This document shows, one piece after another, positions 44,465 to 56,827 of a DNA stretch of 64,000 bases; within the stretch, counting starts at the first letter, position 1, and each line of letters starts with the position of its first letter. The position numbers and the translations under genes were made by a program. The DNA is from Sphagnum magellanicum (lineage: Eukaryota; Streptophyta; Sphagnopsida; Sphagnales; Sphagnaceae), in NCBI GenBank assembly GCA_021904315.1, contig CM038911.1:1800501-1864500 (forward strand), given 5' to 3'. The notes under the pieces were generated by a model. That model did no database searches. It had not been told where the DNA came from and saw only the letters and a list, made by a program, of their open reading frames with translations.

Positions 44465-47400
44465 TGGATGATCAAGGGAGAATGTGATCAAATTTTTGTT
44501 CGTACAAGTGTAGTAATTTCCCACCAGGGTATGCTTGGGTTAAGAAAAGGACTTGGTATTTTCATGAGAAAAAATTTGTGGCGGGGGAAGTCCATCACAC
44601 TATGAAGAGGCTGTCTAGATTAAATAATCCACTTGTAGTGAATTTAGTTGCAGCAGAAGATGTGCCATCAGCCTTTAGTGGACATGTAATATCACAAGAG
44701 GCCAGAGGCAGGGGATCACACTTGATACAATGTCTATGTCATGTATGCAAGGGTAATCTTATGTGGTCACAAGCAACTGCAAACAGGCACTTTGGTTACA
44801 ACGTAATGGGAAATCAATTGATGTCTCTGGCACCATTGGTGGAGTCACCAATGTTTGAAGAGTCTGCACAAGAGGTGGACAGATTTTATGCATGTACATC
44901 AGATATTGCTGCAACTACCTTTTGTTGTAGTATGCCACAAGAAGCAAGATTTGAAACTCCAGCACTTAACTCGCAAGCAGCTCATATGGCACGGATCATT
45001 GAACTCCAAATTCTTCTCAATAAGTCTCAAATGTTAATAGAGGCACAAGGACAAATCATGAAGACTCTATTTCGGTCTTTGACTGAGCAACCCCATAGGA
45101 CAGAAGCGGGATTGTTTGATTACATACATCTTTCTTTAGGGAGGTTGCTATCACTTGCGGGTCCAGATTGGAATGGGGACCTTGATGGGTTTCAAGTGCC
45201 CACATCATGGAAACAGCTCCAAAGTGTTTACAAGGGTCTCGGTATGGGGGAAACGCAAAACTGGCGTCTTTGCACAGGTGATAAAAATGCAGGCCATTCC
45301 CCCATAGTGATGAAGCCTCATGATGAAGATCACACTGAGTTGAAGTTAGATTGTGTGTGTGTTCCAAAAAGATTAATTAAGCATAGACGGGATTGCCCTA
45401 CTTGTTGTCAAAAGTGCCCAATGTGTTTCACAATGAGAAAAGATGTTTTATCTTTTGAGTATATGCCTCTAGCTAGTATCATAACCAATATGTGTTTGAG
45501 CCAAACGTTGTGCCATGACTTTTTGGCCTTGTGGAGAAATGGAAATGCATGGAGGGGATTGCCAAAAGATTTTGTGCCAGACACTATTAAGGAATTTTGG
45601 GATGGTGAGAAGTTTAGATAATACCAATCATTTTGGGATCCTTTGTCATATTGGGAGGTTCCTATTGTTTGCACAAATGACAGTTGCAAACGTACATTCA
45701 GAGCATTCCCTGAAGCTCTAAAATGTGAAGAGTTGAAACATCGTTGGATGGAAGCATGTGGATTGTACTCATTTCCATGTCCAAGTGTGCAACTCTTGTG
45801 GAAGCACCACGGCAACTACAAAGGGTGAGTTTATGCTCCAACTAATATGTTAGTTTTGTGGGTTATCCTATGTCTTATTCTTAGAAACTTGGACTCATGA
45901 GAATCAAAGTGATACAATTGTTTGTTTTCATTGCAGGGAGATCCACCGAACTTTGCTCTTTTGGGCCAATGGGATGGGTTTCAAAGTGCAAGGACAAGGC
46001 AACGAGATTGTTGGACACTAGAAATAGTGTTGTTAAATACTGGGAAAGCCTCATAATTGGGTCCAATCCCAATTCTTTTCATACCTGCCAGCTCAGATAA
46101 GCTAGTCAAAAACGATGATACAAATGTTTTATTTGCCTTCTTAAAGCCTTTTATCCAGGAATTAGAAGATACTTTCATCAATGGCTTTCCCATATCATAT
46201 GCTTACCCAGGAAGCTATATAAGAGAAGAGCTTATAAGAGATAAGCTTGGTGGGTCCATTATATTACATACCATGTTGATGATGTTTACAGGGGACTACC
46301 CTGCTCAATGCAAGGTTGGGGGATTAAAGGTTGGGGGATATTCTAGTTGTAGGCGCCATTGTACAGACCCAGAACAGCAGACAGGAGGATCATGTGCTTG
46401 AAAAGAAGCTTGCAATCCATTACCACTGCGAAGCTGTGAAAGCATGTTAACTGTAGTAACTGAGTGGTGACAACAAGGTCATCGCAGGGAAAGAGAGGAG
46501 GAGAGAAGAGGAGGCATATCAGGTTACTCCATCCTTTGGTGCATGTACCATTTGTATGGTTTTGACATTTCACTGGATTTAGTACATGATGTGATGCACA
46601 TCTTGTCCTTGAATATTTTGAAAAAATATGTTGCCCTACTGGTGTCAACTATGGAAAAGGTAGGTTGGATGCTAGAACTTGAGACAACTTTGGCAATTGT
46701 GACTCGTCAGAGGCCTAAAGGATGGGGGGGATGTTGGCCACGGAAATTCAAATCTTTGGGGTACTACAAAGCAGAGGAATACCAGTTGTTTGTAATGTGG
46801 TGTTTGCCTTACATTTTAGACCACCTCAATTTAGGAATGTTGACTGTGTTGGGGGGATTAGGGGTGTTGCTAATATAGGTCAGTCGATTATTCCATTCAC
46901 ACTCACAACGATATGGGTGGAGCAAGGAGGCAATGGGAGTTGCTCGAAGTCTATCGGCTGCTTGGAGAGTGCCAGTGGAAGAAAGCTTGGGCCCTAACTC
47001 CTCCCCTCTAGAGTATGTGGCAGGTTTGTATATGCTGGGTTCATCATCATTCATACTTTGTGAAAACTGGGGGAAATGTGACAATTTTCAGCTACTTTCT
47101 ATAGGCATTGTGTGTTTGGTCTCAAGTTCATGGTATCAGCCTTTAGTGCTCTAGTACTGGTGGCTATGATGAAGACTGCAGCAACAACAGTAGCTCCACA
47201 TCTCTATGATACTACCTACTGTTGAAAAGGTCTTGCAATTGCTTGTTTGGCAAAACTTCTTCTTATGTTGCTATTTGTTTTTTGTTTTTCCTCTCATAGA
47301 AGGGATTATTGGTCTCTTGCCATAGTTGTTGCTCTAGTTCTGCAATGCATATGCTTGTGGGATGGATGAATGGTTGTGCTTGGAGCTAGGAATCAATCAC

Positions 47401-48742
47401 AGGAAAGTGCTGCTACAAGTTGTGGATTGATGGTTACATTTTAGTTGTGCAGGGAGTGGGGAGTTACTGGATGATATGGTAAGGCATGGATGCCATGATG
47501 TGTACTGGAGTTATTCATTTGAAAGGCAAGTTGCTACCTATATGGGCATCTCCACAAATCAAAAAACTCAATGAGGTGTCCGACATTAACTTCTTTGTAC
47601 GTTGCTCTTTTACCCTTGCCTATTCGTGTTTACAAGAGGACCATGATGGGCTTCTACCACATCAGAGGGCCATGAAGGACCTTCATACACACCTCCAATG
47701 TTCAAGGGACTATTATAGGCCCACAACTAGGAATCCCCTAGAGTGTGATGAGTGGCATGTTTGTTGTGCAATAGTAGCACAATCACAAGATATGGCTATG
47801 AAATTCTCAAAGTTACTGTCAAAAGTAAACCCTTGTGAGTGCTCAAGAATGATTGAAGAAAAAGGGATAGTTGTTGGTCCCAAATGCCCCACAGTCAAAA
47901 AAATGGGTTTAGACTCAAGTGTGTATCTGAGACGGTATTGGCAAAACAAAGGCATCTTGACTGATATGAATTCACAAACTTTCAATGAAGAATTCCCAGC
48001 CTTAGGATTCTTAATAATTAAAAGCAGAGAGTATTGTAATGGCAACTTGGTTCTGGTGAGGCCAGATTCTCCAAATGTAAACCACCAATGGGCTTGGAAA
48101 GCAAAAATTTTGGGATTTTTCACGCATGAATTCCAAGGAAACATGAAGATTTTTTTGAAGGCAACCTACTATGAATAATGGGTGGAGACACATGAGTCAA
48201 CTATGCCTCTGGTGCATGAAATCACTGGTACGCAGATATTGAATACAGAAGCAGGGCAGATTTCTATCAGACCCATGGAGCAACTTATGTACCAGTTCAT
48301 GGCAATGCCTATTCCACAATCACAAGGCCAATATATGGTGGCTTATGAGTTTGAGGACATTGTACCACAAAAACATTTGTTGGAGGCAGGAGAACCTGGG
48401 TGTAGCCCACCATACCCTAAAGTAGGGGATATTATGCTTGTGAAAGGTCCTCAATGGCAATTGGGATGTGATTTTCAATATGGTGTTGTTCGCCATGTTC
48501 AAACCAAAGATGCATCACGAGGTTCTGATGTATCTAGTTTCGATACTCCTCAAGAGCAGGATTGCTTGGTAGGCCGTGTGAAATTAAGTTTTATTTTGCC
48601 CTCGGGGCCTCGTTCTTCCAAATTCAGGAGCCTCCTTGAAACAGACTATTCATGTTCTTGGCATAAGCTTGTGAAACTAGTTTCTGATTTTAGGGCTGTA
48701 AAATTCCACAATGGAACGCCTGTGGAGTGGCAGCGAATGTGA
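44465..48742 (+). pseudogene. tnp2-like (CACTA superfamily) transposase, decayed
   Basis: A protein-like region from MDDQG at 44465: FPPGYAWVKKRTWYFHEKKF, then Cys pairs (QCLCHVCKGN; CPTCCQKCPMC), then, past a TAA at 45619, WEVPIVCTNDSC. After a likely intron (GTGAGT at about 45826 to TTGCAG at 45937) it continues GQWDGFQ, LGPIPILFIPASS, FLKPFIQELEDTFINGFPIS, MLMMFTGDYPAQCKVGGLK and CRRHC, then DLVHDVMHILSLNILKKYV (46570-46630). A C-terminal part follows at 47486-48742. The GDYPAQCKVGGLK..CRRH and DVMH blocks match the style of Transposase_21/tnp2 proteins, which cut and rejoin CACTA elements. Several stops and frame changes inactivate it. No termini are identified, so the element's extent is open. 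Confidence 0.65.
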
Positions 48743-48892
48743 TTTGTTTCCTGTGGATAAGCACCTGCAGACTTTGGTAAGTTTTTAAAAGACATTTGGA
48801 TGTGGATGGCACATAACTTGCTATATTTAAGTATTTCATTTACCAATATGGTGCACAATATAGCAATATTTATGTCTCTTTTGTGATTTCAG

Positions 48893-49551
48893 TGATCCAA
48901 GCACCTGGCACTCTGCCAGCAGCTTCCCCACAAACTCCATTGAATATAATTGGTATGTTAAGATATTATGTCAGCCATGTTGATATTGGCATGCAGGATG
49001 TGGCCAGAAAGATCATGTCATTTGCACAGGTTGGGCCACGTGCAATGTGTATAATCTTAGTTAATGGTGCCATCTCTAATGTGACTCTATGCCAACAGTC
49101 AACATCAGGGGGCACAGTTACTTATCAAGTAAGTAGACTGAACTGCAATTCTTGTTTGTTCATTCTGTTAATGACTACCAGGAAACAACATAGCTTTATA
49201 TGATAAAGGGCTTCATTCAAGCTTGCACTCTGGATACAGAAAATTGGTGTCTATCTGGAGTCAGGATGTCCTCCTTCACAGCGCTGTCAATTTTGTGTGT
49301 TTTCAAGGTCTGGAGTCCCCGTTCTCATAGCTATGAAGCTGGATAACCTACCCTTCCCAAGATTTTTCTTCGATGGGTGTCTGCAGGGGCACTACAAGAT
49401 TCTCTCCTTGATGGGCTCATTTTCTCCATGTGAACCCAGAGGTGAAAATCTCCAATGCACTTGTGGGTTAAGTGTTTCCTTGGCATGTGCTAATGGGTGT
49501 GTCATAGGTGGTACTGTGGCAGGCTTGCTCCTGGCAGCTTCTCCCATAACG
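48893..49551 (+). pseudogene. AHL-type PPC/DUF296 domain gene fragment
   Basis: Exon 48893-49128 (acceptor TTTCAG, donor GTAAGT) reads DVARKIMSFAQVGPRAMCII, then NGAISNVTL and TSGGTVTYQ. Exon 49387-49551 (acceptor TGTCTGCAG) reads GHYKILSLMGSF, then GLSVSLACANG and VAGLLLAASPI. Together they form the PPC domain of AT-hook motif nuclear-localised proteins. The intron after TVTY(E/Q) and a donor after AASPI. match the intron positions of intron-containing AHL genes. In such genes the domain mediates trimer formation and the AT-hook binds AT-rich DNA. No AT-hook (RGRPRK) exon and no 3' exon are seen; the conserved GRFE is GHYK and the PDG loop is changed. I favour a captured or truncated copy, although a diverged working gene is not excluded. 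Confidence 0.72.
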
Positions 49552-51479
49552 GTATCTCCAAACTAAAGGTTGCGCAGTGTCTGCCTTTCTTCTGTTTTTC
49601 TAAATTCTGGTTCTTAAAAGTCTGATCTCCATGCATTGGCACTCATTAATGAACTTGAAAAGAGCAAGGGTTTAGAGTAGCTGAAAGAATTACACAAGGC
49701 AAAAATCCTGAGTTTGAGTCTTTCAAAGAAAAGCTGCTTTAAGTTCCTAACTGGAAATATCAGAATATTGTAAGTAGAAAGTTTCCTGGAAGAGCTTGCA
49801 ATTGAAACCTAGAGTACAGCTAGCTGGACCTATCGCTCTGCCTTTGCACCGATGCTTTGGGGTTCCTCTTAATTGAGCATGTGGGACTGTCACTGTTTTT
49901 ATGTTTTTCCCCTTGCTCTTCTGTTGGCTGATATGTTGTCAAATTGAAAATTTCTGTAAGTTTTTTATGAGGCCATCCCTCAATATATTCAGTGTGACTT
50001 AAGCTGTAAGAGGTTTGAGACGTTTCATCCAAATCCTTTAGCAAAGTATACATGATACAGAATGCAATATTTTATGATTTTTTGATATGAAGTTGGAGAT
50101 TCTGGGAATTTCATGCATTTATTTCTAAGAGTCTTGTTATCATATTGTATGACCATATTGTACAATGTTGTTTGATTGCTTAACAAGTTTTGAGATTTTA
50201 TTATGTATACATATTGACTTGGTTTTTGTAAAATTTTGCCTTATACTAGATGGCATCAAATTTCAAGTGAGGGGGCTGTCGCTTGTTGTTTGGCCAGAAG
50301 AGGAACAAAGCTTCATCTGTGGAATTCTGAAAGCTATCAAATTTCTATCATAAGTGGTGAAAGCAACAACACACCATAATGGTTTGCACTGGGCTTACCA
50401 CTAGATCCTTCTTTCTTTAAGAAAGTAGAAAGTGGTGACTCTGGACATATCAAGCTTTGGTGGACAAAATCTTCAAGGGAATGTTGTCCCTGGAATGGTG
50501 TACAGGTCTAGTCATTCTATAAAATCAAATTTCCCCAATTTTGTTTTCCCAAAAGGTGACTATGTTAGTAGCCAGTTTTTAGGGCTATCACCAGAAATGA
50601 AGGTGTGTTTCAGGAAGGATGCTACATGAAGACCATCCCTATTTATTACCAGTGTATGAATTGATGTTGTGTATTTTGCCTTCGGTGTTATTATTCCCTC
50701 TTCAAACCAGTAACCCCTGTCATTCTTCCTTATTGGAAAGCACCAACAAGGGAAAAACCTATTTTCCCTTTGATGGTTGGATTTATTTTTCCCTTTTCAA
50801 ACCAATGTTAAAGGGGAGGTTGGTCATTTTCCCTGGTTGGAAAGCACCTATGGGGCAAAGACCGATTTTACCTTTGACATTGGTTCTAATAGGGATTTCT
50901 AAGAGAGATAATTGAGATCTTTCCCTCATGTCACAAAGGGAAAATCCCAGCAGCTCCTTGTGTAAATGGGCAATAAATCAATACTGGGGAGTGGGTACTT
51001 CTTTAGCGTCAAATTACATGGATGAGTCTCTAGCCACTTTTTTCCACATGTGGATTACTATCAAGATTGTGGGCTGGTTACTGTTTGCAGTCTTTGAGGA
51101 AAGGAGAACCGAACAAATCTGCTGTCATGCTACTCCACACTCCACCCTTGCCAAACTCTTTCAGCATGCTACTTTCAAGGCCACCTCCCTAAAGCTGGCA
51201 ACCAGCTCTAGAACATATACTTTTAACTCTGGACAGGTGGTGTATTTTTTAATCAACCTAATTTTTTCTCAAATTGGCTTTTGCAATATGATGTCTGCAA
51301 ATTCCAGTAACTTCTGGTATGAAATGTGGTCCTCATTAACAGGCTGGCAGAATTCCATATGATTAGCATCTCGATCCTTGATGAACTCATTGCGTGTCAG
51401 CAGGTGACCTGTTGCTGTTGGTACCAAAACCTACAACACAGGAACAATCCAATGTTTTTCATTAACCAGTCAAGAACTT
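49552..51479. other. No recognised gene
   Basis: ORFs up to 144 codons (50928-51362 plus) lack recognisable domains. Around 50690-50900 two similar TTGGAAAGCACC(A/T)..GGG.AAA stretches form a loose duplication. Confidence 0.4.
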
Positions 51480-52010
51480 GTATTACAACACAAAGTATGA
51501 GTATGATGATGAGAACATCAAGATACCAGTGGCCAAATGCCCAGTTTGATTAAGGTTGATTAGGAAGTTCTGTACCTTGCTCCCCATTGCTTTGCCTTCA
51601 ATAGTAGCATAGAGATTCATGTCATCCGATGGAGCCCAAAAAGTCAATAGTGAGCTGTGCCATTTCACGATTGAAATCACTGATGCACCTTGTCAACCCC
51701 TGCAATCAGTCACTAGACTTGAGGAATGGCATGTTGTTGGCATCTATGAAATACTTCTCAAAATCCTTGGAAGCCCCTGAATGTGGCACACTCTAAAACA
51801 CAATGCCTTTTAGATTGCACATGAAGGCTTTGCAACTATCCCTCCTGGATCTGTCCACGCCATTCTTGCAATACTCTTGGGTAGTTCTTGGCTTCAACCA
51901 CTAAGCTCTTGATCACCAATCCTCCAAAGCTGTAGCCCACCAGCACTATTCTTTGTCGATGATCAGCCCAGGGTGGCAACTCTTATCAGGTGTTTGAACT
52001 TTCATATTAT
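51480..52010 (-). pseudogene. SERAC1-like alpha/beta-hydrolase fragment
   Basis: Read downward from about 51990: WADHRQRIVLVGYSFGGLVI, then KSLVVEAKNYPRVLQ, then in shifted frames CNLKGIVF, SVPHSGASKDFEKYF, NNMPFLKSSD, CISDFNREMA and APSDDMNLYATIEG. The order of a nucleophile-elbow motif (usually GHSFGGLV; here His is Tyr) followed by NLKG..FYSVPHSG corresponds to SERAC1/PGAP1-like lipase-fold proteins. Several frameshifts and stops break it, and both ends of the protein are missing. It lies about 2 kb behind the AHL fragment, on the opposite strand. Confidence 0.65.
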
Positions 52011-52019
52011 GATTTCTAA

Positions 52020-52824
52020 TGCTTATGAAACCTTTAATTTTTCTTATGATGTAGTTTTAGAACTAGTTGGTCCCTTCTGGGACCTAGAGTGGAGGTAGGA
52101 CTAACGCTCAACTTTATGAAGGGTATTCATATTTTTCCCCTTTCAATTGTTGGGTCATCTTTTTTCTTTTTTCTACCAAGTAAATTGGATGTGCAATGCA
52201 CAGTCATAGTCAAGAAGAAACAAAACAAAATTTTGTTTCAAAACCCTTTTAAATTGATGTTCAAAAAATATAATAAACAATGCAAAGTGGATGAAGGGCA
52301 TCTCAATTCATATTTTTATAAAAAATCAAAATTCTATAACGTGTATAATGATTCTAAGAGTAATATCTAATATTGGTTTTCGAAATTGAAACACCAAAAT
52401 TTAATTAACACTCATTGGAATTTGGATTGCCTATTATTGATTTTATGAATTAGATGTGGGTACATCTCATATTAATTCTTAAAAATCTAAACTTTGAAAC
52501 AATCATGAACAAATAAAAGTTCAAATGAATTTTTTAAATATCTATATACATGAAGGAAGGTTGTTTGTTTGTTTTGTTCCCATGGTTCATGAAACCAAGG
52601 TCATAATGACACAATGAAAGCTATTAAATTTGCCATTCTACTAGTCAGTTGGGATTTTTATAAGAAATGACATCTTTAAAATTTTTAAAGTATAACTGAA
52701 CCTAGGATTTGAACCTAAAAAAATACTCCCAATTTGTGCAGTGAATGGAAAGGAGATTGGTAAAACCAATCAAAAGAATTGCACATAATGCATACTATAT
52801 TACAATGATACATGTGTTAGTATT
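52020..52824. other. AT-rich, no gene seen
   Basis: Nothing recognised apart from short AT-rich ORFs. Confidence 0.4.
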
Positions 52825-52825
52825 T

Positions 52826-53945
52826 CAATTTACAACAATGTTCACATTTTCTAAAAACCATGGCAACATAGGTTGTATGTCCAAAGGTTGAAGATTGTTA
52901 ACAATTTTCAAATTTTTCCAACGTGTGACTCTAGATAGCATTACATACACTAATCCTCGTGCAAAAGATTCACAAATATGTATCATCACTTTGGATGATA
53001 TCATTGCACCTTGGGGTTTGTGCCCTGTAATTGGACAACCTAACAATAAAGGAATGATATTTTGTAAAAATGTCCTTAAGAATCATATTTGTTTTGAATT
53101 ATTTTTTTCCAAACTATTTGCACATATCCTCATGGATTGAATGCAACGAAATACTACAAACATTATCCTTTAAATCAAACTCCAACTTTGTTACAGAGTG
53201 GTTCCATTTGCAACACCAACTTTTAAATCAATGTTTTCAATTAACATAACTAATACTCCTAATGCAACATGTTGCATGTGATTGAATCTTTTATTATTCA
53301 CCCAAGATTGAATGTGTTCAACATTCCTTGCATTTGTTTCCAATTGAATAACATAAATTTGGTCAATTGGAAATTTCTTGTGAAGAATCAAATAGTTGTA
53401 ATAATCAACGTCCTTCCGATGTGTGCAAAGTATTGTTGTTTTGTCATCAATGTATTGTTCTACTAGATCTTCATCAATGTAGCAATTGTTCAAAACTAAT
53501 GAAATTTCTTCTTTTGTTGGTGCTCAACAACGAATTATGTTCAAAAAAGAATAATATTTTGGATCTTCAACATGTTTTATTGAAGTTTCCAAAGTACGAT
53601 ACGTCACAAAATTCCAATCAATCGCATTATAAACATAATTTTTTAACAATATTTTTTTGTGTCTCATAGATGGCAATGACATATTGTTGGAAATTGTGCA
53701 TGATCGCCCACCAAAATCACTAACTTAAAATGATGTGGTTCATTTGTATGATTTTAAATTTGCTATAATCTAGTTTCAACGCTTTGCAACAATGTACTCC
53801 TCATTATTGACATTTCATCAATAATGATGATGTTAGTTTCTTTGAGAATTTAAAATTCAACACTTAATTCTTGTAATGGCCGAACATATCCTTTGCATTG
53901 TATATGAAATGTGTTGTGGATGGTTGAGGTTCAAAGAAGCCAAAC
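52826..53945 (-). pseudogene. PIF1/Helitron-type helicase, 3' half, decayed
   Basis: From 53945 downward, in frames broken by stops: STIHNTFHIQCKG, ETNIIIIDEMSIMRSTL (Walker B, DEMS), LVILVGDHAQ (motif III), then ORF 53493-53191 with VALGVLVMLIENIDLKVG.. NGT, and ORF 53046-52826 with PITGHKPQG and YVMLSRVTRWKNLKI (motifs V/VI). This is the C-terminal two thirds of a PIF1-like DNA helicase, the kind encoded by Helitrons. The part with Walker A is absent because a CACTA-family fragment begins at about 53946. No replication-initiator domain or Helitron terminus is seen, so Helitron origin is an inference. Confidence 0.78.
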
Positions 53946-54780
53946 AATATGGGATATAAAATCTAGTTGTAGCTTAATTATAAATAGTTCACAACTAGGT
54001 TGCGACTAGGTTTTTTATCCCATACAATTTCATTACCTTTTCAATTGTGTCAATTCCATAAGTAAGTAACTCAATCATTAACTAGCTAATTCACTAATTT
54101 CCTATATACCTACAACCTGTGTACTTACTACTTACCTATTACCTACCTATCTACCTATTAATAGTAATAGGTAGTAATGGCATCAAATATTAATTAAAAG
54201 TTACTATTGATTAATTCATTAATCAATAGTAAACATCCATAAATAATTAATATTAATTAGTTAATTAATATGTAATATTAATCAATTAAATAATTACTCA
54301 ATATTAATTAATTGCATCATAATTATTGATAAGGAAAAAAATAGTAGATATAAATTTAAATCATTTTTTTTACACCTTTAATATACCTTTAATGTACATT
54401 TCACCATATCCTTACATTAAACCCTACAAATATGTTGATAATATTCATAATATATATTTATTATAGTCTAAGTAGACTTTTTAATTGTATAACCCTAAAT
54501 ATGTATGTTTATCATGCACATAATACACATTGTACAACTTTAGCGCTACATTTTCAAGTTATTTGTAATTAAATTTTCGTTACACATGCAACTATTAGGC
54601 CATGGGGGCTTATTCATGGATGAATATAATCCTATAAACATGCACATAGGAGGATAATGAAGATAGTAGTTGCACAGTAGTCACAATATAGTCACAAACT
54701 TTCCCCAAATTTGGTGAAGTTGGTAAATAGTTACAAAAATAGTTAGAAACAACACATAGTTGCATGTAGTCACAAATAAG
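53946..54780. mobile_element. CACTA-family fragment C4
   Basis: It shares family modules: TATGGGATA..TTTTTTATCCCATA, a TACCTACC/TAGGTAG block near 54120-54170, the AT-rich centre, and a right side with ATGGATGAATATAAT and GTTGCATGTAGTCACAAATA. The conserved terminus (..CTACTAGTG) is missing at the right. It separates the helicase relic from a gypsy relic. Confidence 0.7.
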
Positions 54781-54784
54781 ATCA

Positions 54785-55400
54785 ACTTGTTCTTTACCCT
54801 TCTAAACTTATGAACAATGTAGAAACAAACTACAATACCATAAAACGTGAAGCCTCAGCTATGGTGTTTGCACTTCATAAGTTCAAACATTACCTACTAG
54901 GTAATAAGTTTGTGTTCTATGTTGACCATATGGTTTTAGTCTATCTAATCAACAAACCATAGGTTTCAAGTTGTATTGCTAAATGATTACTTCTCTTTTT
55001 GGAGTATGAATTTATAGTAGTATATAAGGTAGGACGTACATATGTAATGCTAGATGCGTTATTTAGGCTACTAAATACTATAGAACCAATAGGTGTACCT
55101 AATTAAACCACAGATGCAACTTTGTTCCATTTATAACCAATTTAGATGGAGGAGGTAAAGGATTATTTGTAGACAAGACAAATGTCAGAAATTTTGACCA
55201 TCACTCAAAAGTAAAGGCTAGCAAAAAGAGAAGAACCATTCATGGTATAGGATGGAATACTAAATCAAATGGGTTAGGACAATAGATTTTGATGTAGTGT
55301 AACCACAGATGAAGCACAAAAGATACTATGGGAGCTTCATTTAGGATTAATTTGCAAGTGGACATTTTGCAATAGATATTATTGTTGGGTGAAAGCAAGA
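54785..55400 (+). pseudogene. Ty3/gypsy RNase H fragment
   Basis: The plus-strand frame reads LYPSKLMNNVETNYNTIKRE, then ASAMVFALHKFKHYLLGNKF, YVDHMVLVYLINKP, LLFLEYEFIVVYKVGRTYV and LDALFRLLNT, followed by DEAQKILWELH. This is the RNase H domain with the tether and start of the integrase zinc domain of a plant gypsy element. Stops interrupt it and both sides are truncated. It is on the opposite strand to the gypsy integrase at 22.6-23.7 kb. Confidence 0.82.
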
Positions 55401-56632
55401 AAAAAGGAGCCAAGTAGTGTATGGATAGTCCTTTAAAACTATTTTTTGAAAATTTGAAAAATCACCATGGGAACACTACATATCAAAAAAATTGCTTTAT
55501 TTTTTAAATAAGTTCTTATACTTTCAAAATTGTAACTACAAAATTTTCATGAAAATTCACCATGTTTCAAGAATCCTGTCATATGTTTAAAGCACTTTTA
55601 AAAAGCATGTGGATAAATGGTTTTTTTGCATCAAAAATCATTTTCCCTTATGAAATGCTCACCGAATCATTTCAATTTTTTTGTGAATTTTAATATATTT
55701 CACAAGAAGGGATCCATGTGTTCAAAACATTCAAAAAATAAAAATACATATACCTTTAGATTTTAATACTCAAATGTCTTTTTACATTATTATAATTTTG
55801 AATTTATAATCATGGTTCAAAGTAAAGTTAAAAATTTGACTATAATGTAAGCCTTGATGCAAAACAATGTTAGTTTCTATCATGTTATATGTCATATTTG
55901 ACCACAAATTTGATATTCAATTAAAAAAATTGTGTGAAAAACGCAACATAAACCAATAGAAAACTGCCATGTGGAAAATGTAGTCATTGGAAAGGACTTT
56001 AACCTTGTCGTGACTAGCTAGTTTTTCATGCTTTCACTTTGCTAAGAAGATTCTAAATGTTGGTTACTCTAGTGGCCCACACTATTCAATGGTGCTACAA
56101 AATATTTTAAAGAATATGATGTGTGCCAAAGAATTAGTGGACTAACAATATAGAGTTTGGCAAAGCTCCTAACTTGCTTCCACTCAAAGTTTTGTTGTTA
56201 TTCCTTCTTTAAACATATTGGTGTGATAGAGATACACAAGGGACATAAAGTTTGCAACATATAACAACCATTGATAGGAATGTACATCATGGGACAACTT
56301 CCATGGTGGTGCACATGATGTGATTTCTTCCAAGCAACCTATGGCGACTATAAGCATAACTTGACACATTGAATCCACACCCAAGGTTCTGCATTACCTT
56401 ATTTTGGGATTTTTTGATTCTTCATCTTCATGTCCAGTGTCAACCTTGGTAGATGGATTCAACGGACGTAATTTCTCATAGTGAATGCAACAAGTTACAC
56501 GATAGTGGTAAAAATTTGTTCATGAATACACATGCCCTTTTCAAGTGTAACTACATTAGCACATGTATTTTATACCCCCACAAACATAAGAAAGTTTGGC
56601 CATGCACGTTCCTATGACATTTCTAATAAATA
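55401..56632. other. No recognised gene
   Basis: AT-rich with short ORFs. Nothing recognised. Confidence 0.4.
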
Positions 56633-56827
56633 CACTATGAAAAAATGGGGTAATTTAAAACTAGCCTTGCAACTCGGTTTTTGAGTTGCAATGATCATTT
56701 GCAACATATTGCAACTTAATGTATTTCTATGGGCGTGAGTGCTATCAAATAAGTTGCATGAATTACAAGGAATGTAATTGACTACATGTGAAATTGTATA
56801 CATATGCAACTCAATTACAATTATGTA

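Noticed and set aside
43737..49398. CACTACAAGAT words at 43737 and 49388 as ends of a CACTA element around the transposase
   Set aside because: Both read in the same orientation, and the second lies inside the AHL exon. No reverse-complement end or 3-bp duplication was found.
50928..51362. 144-codon plus-strand ORF
   Set aside because: No domain, no exon partners, and unremarkable composition for random sequence of this GC content.
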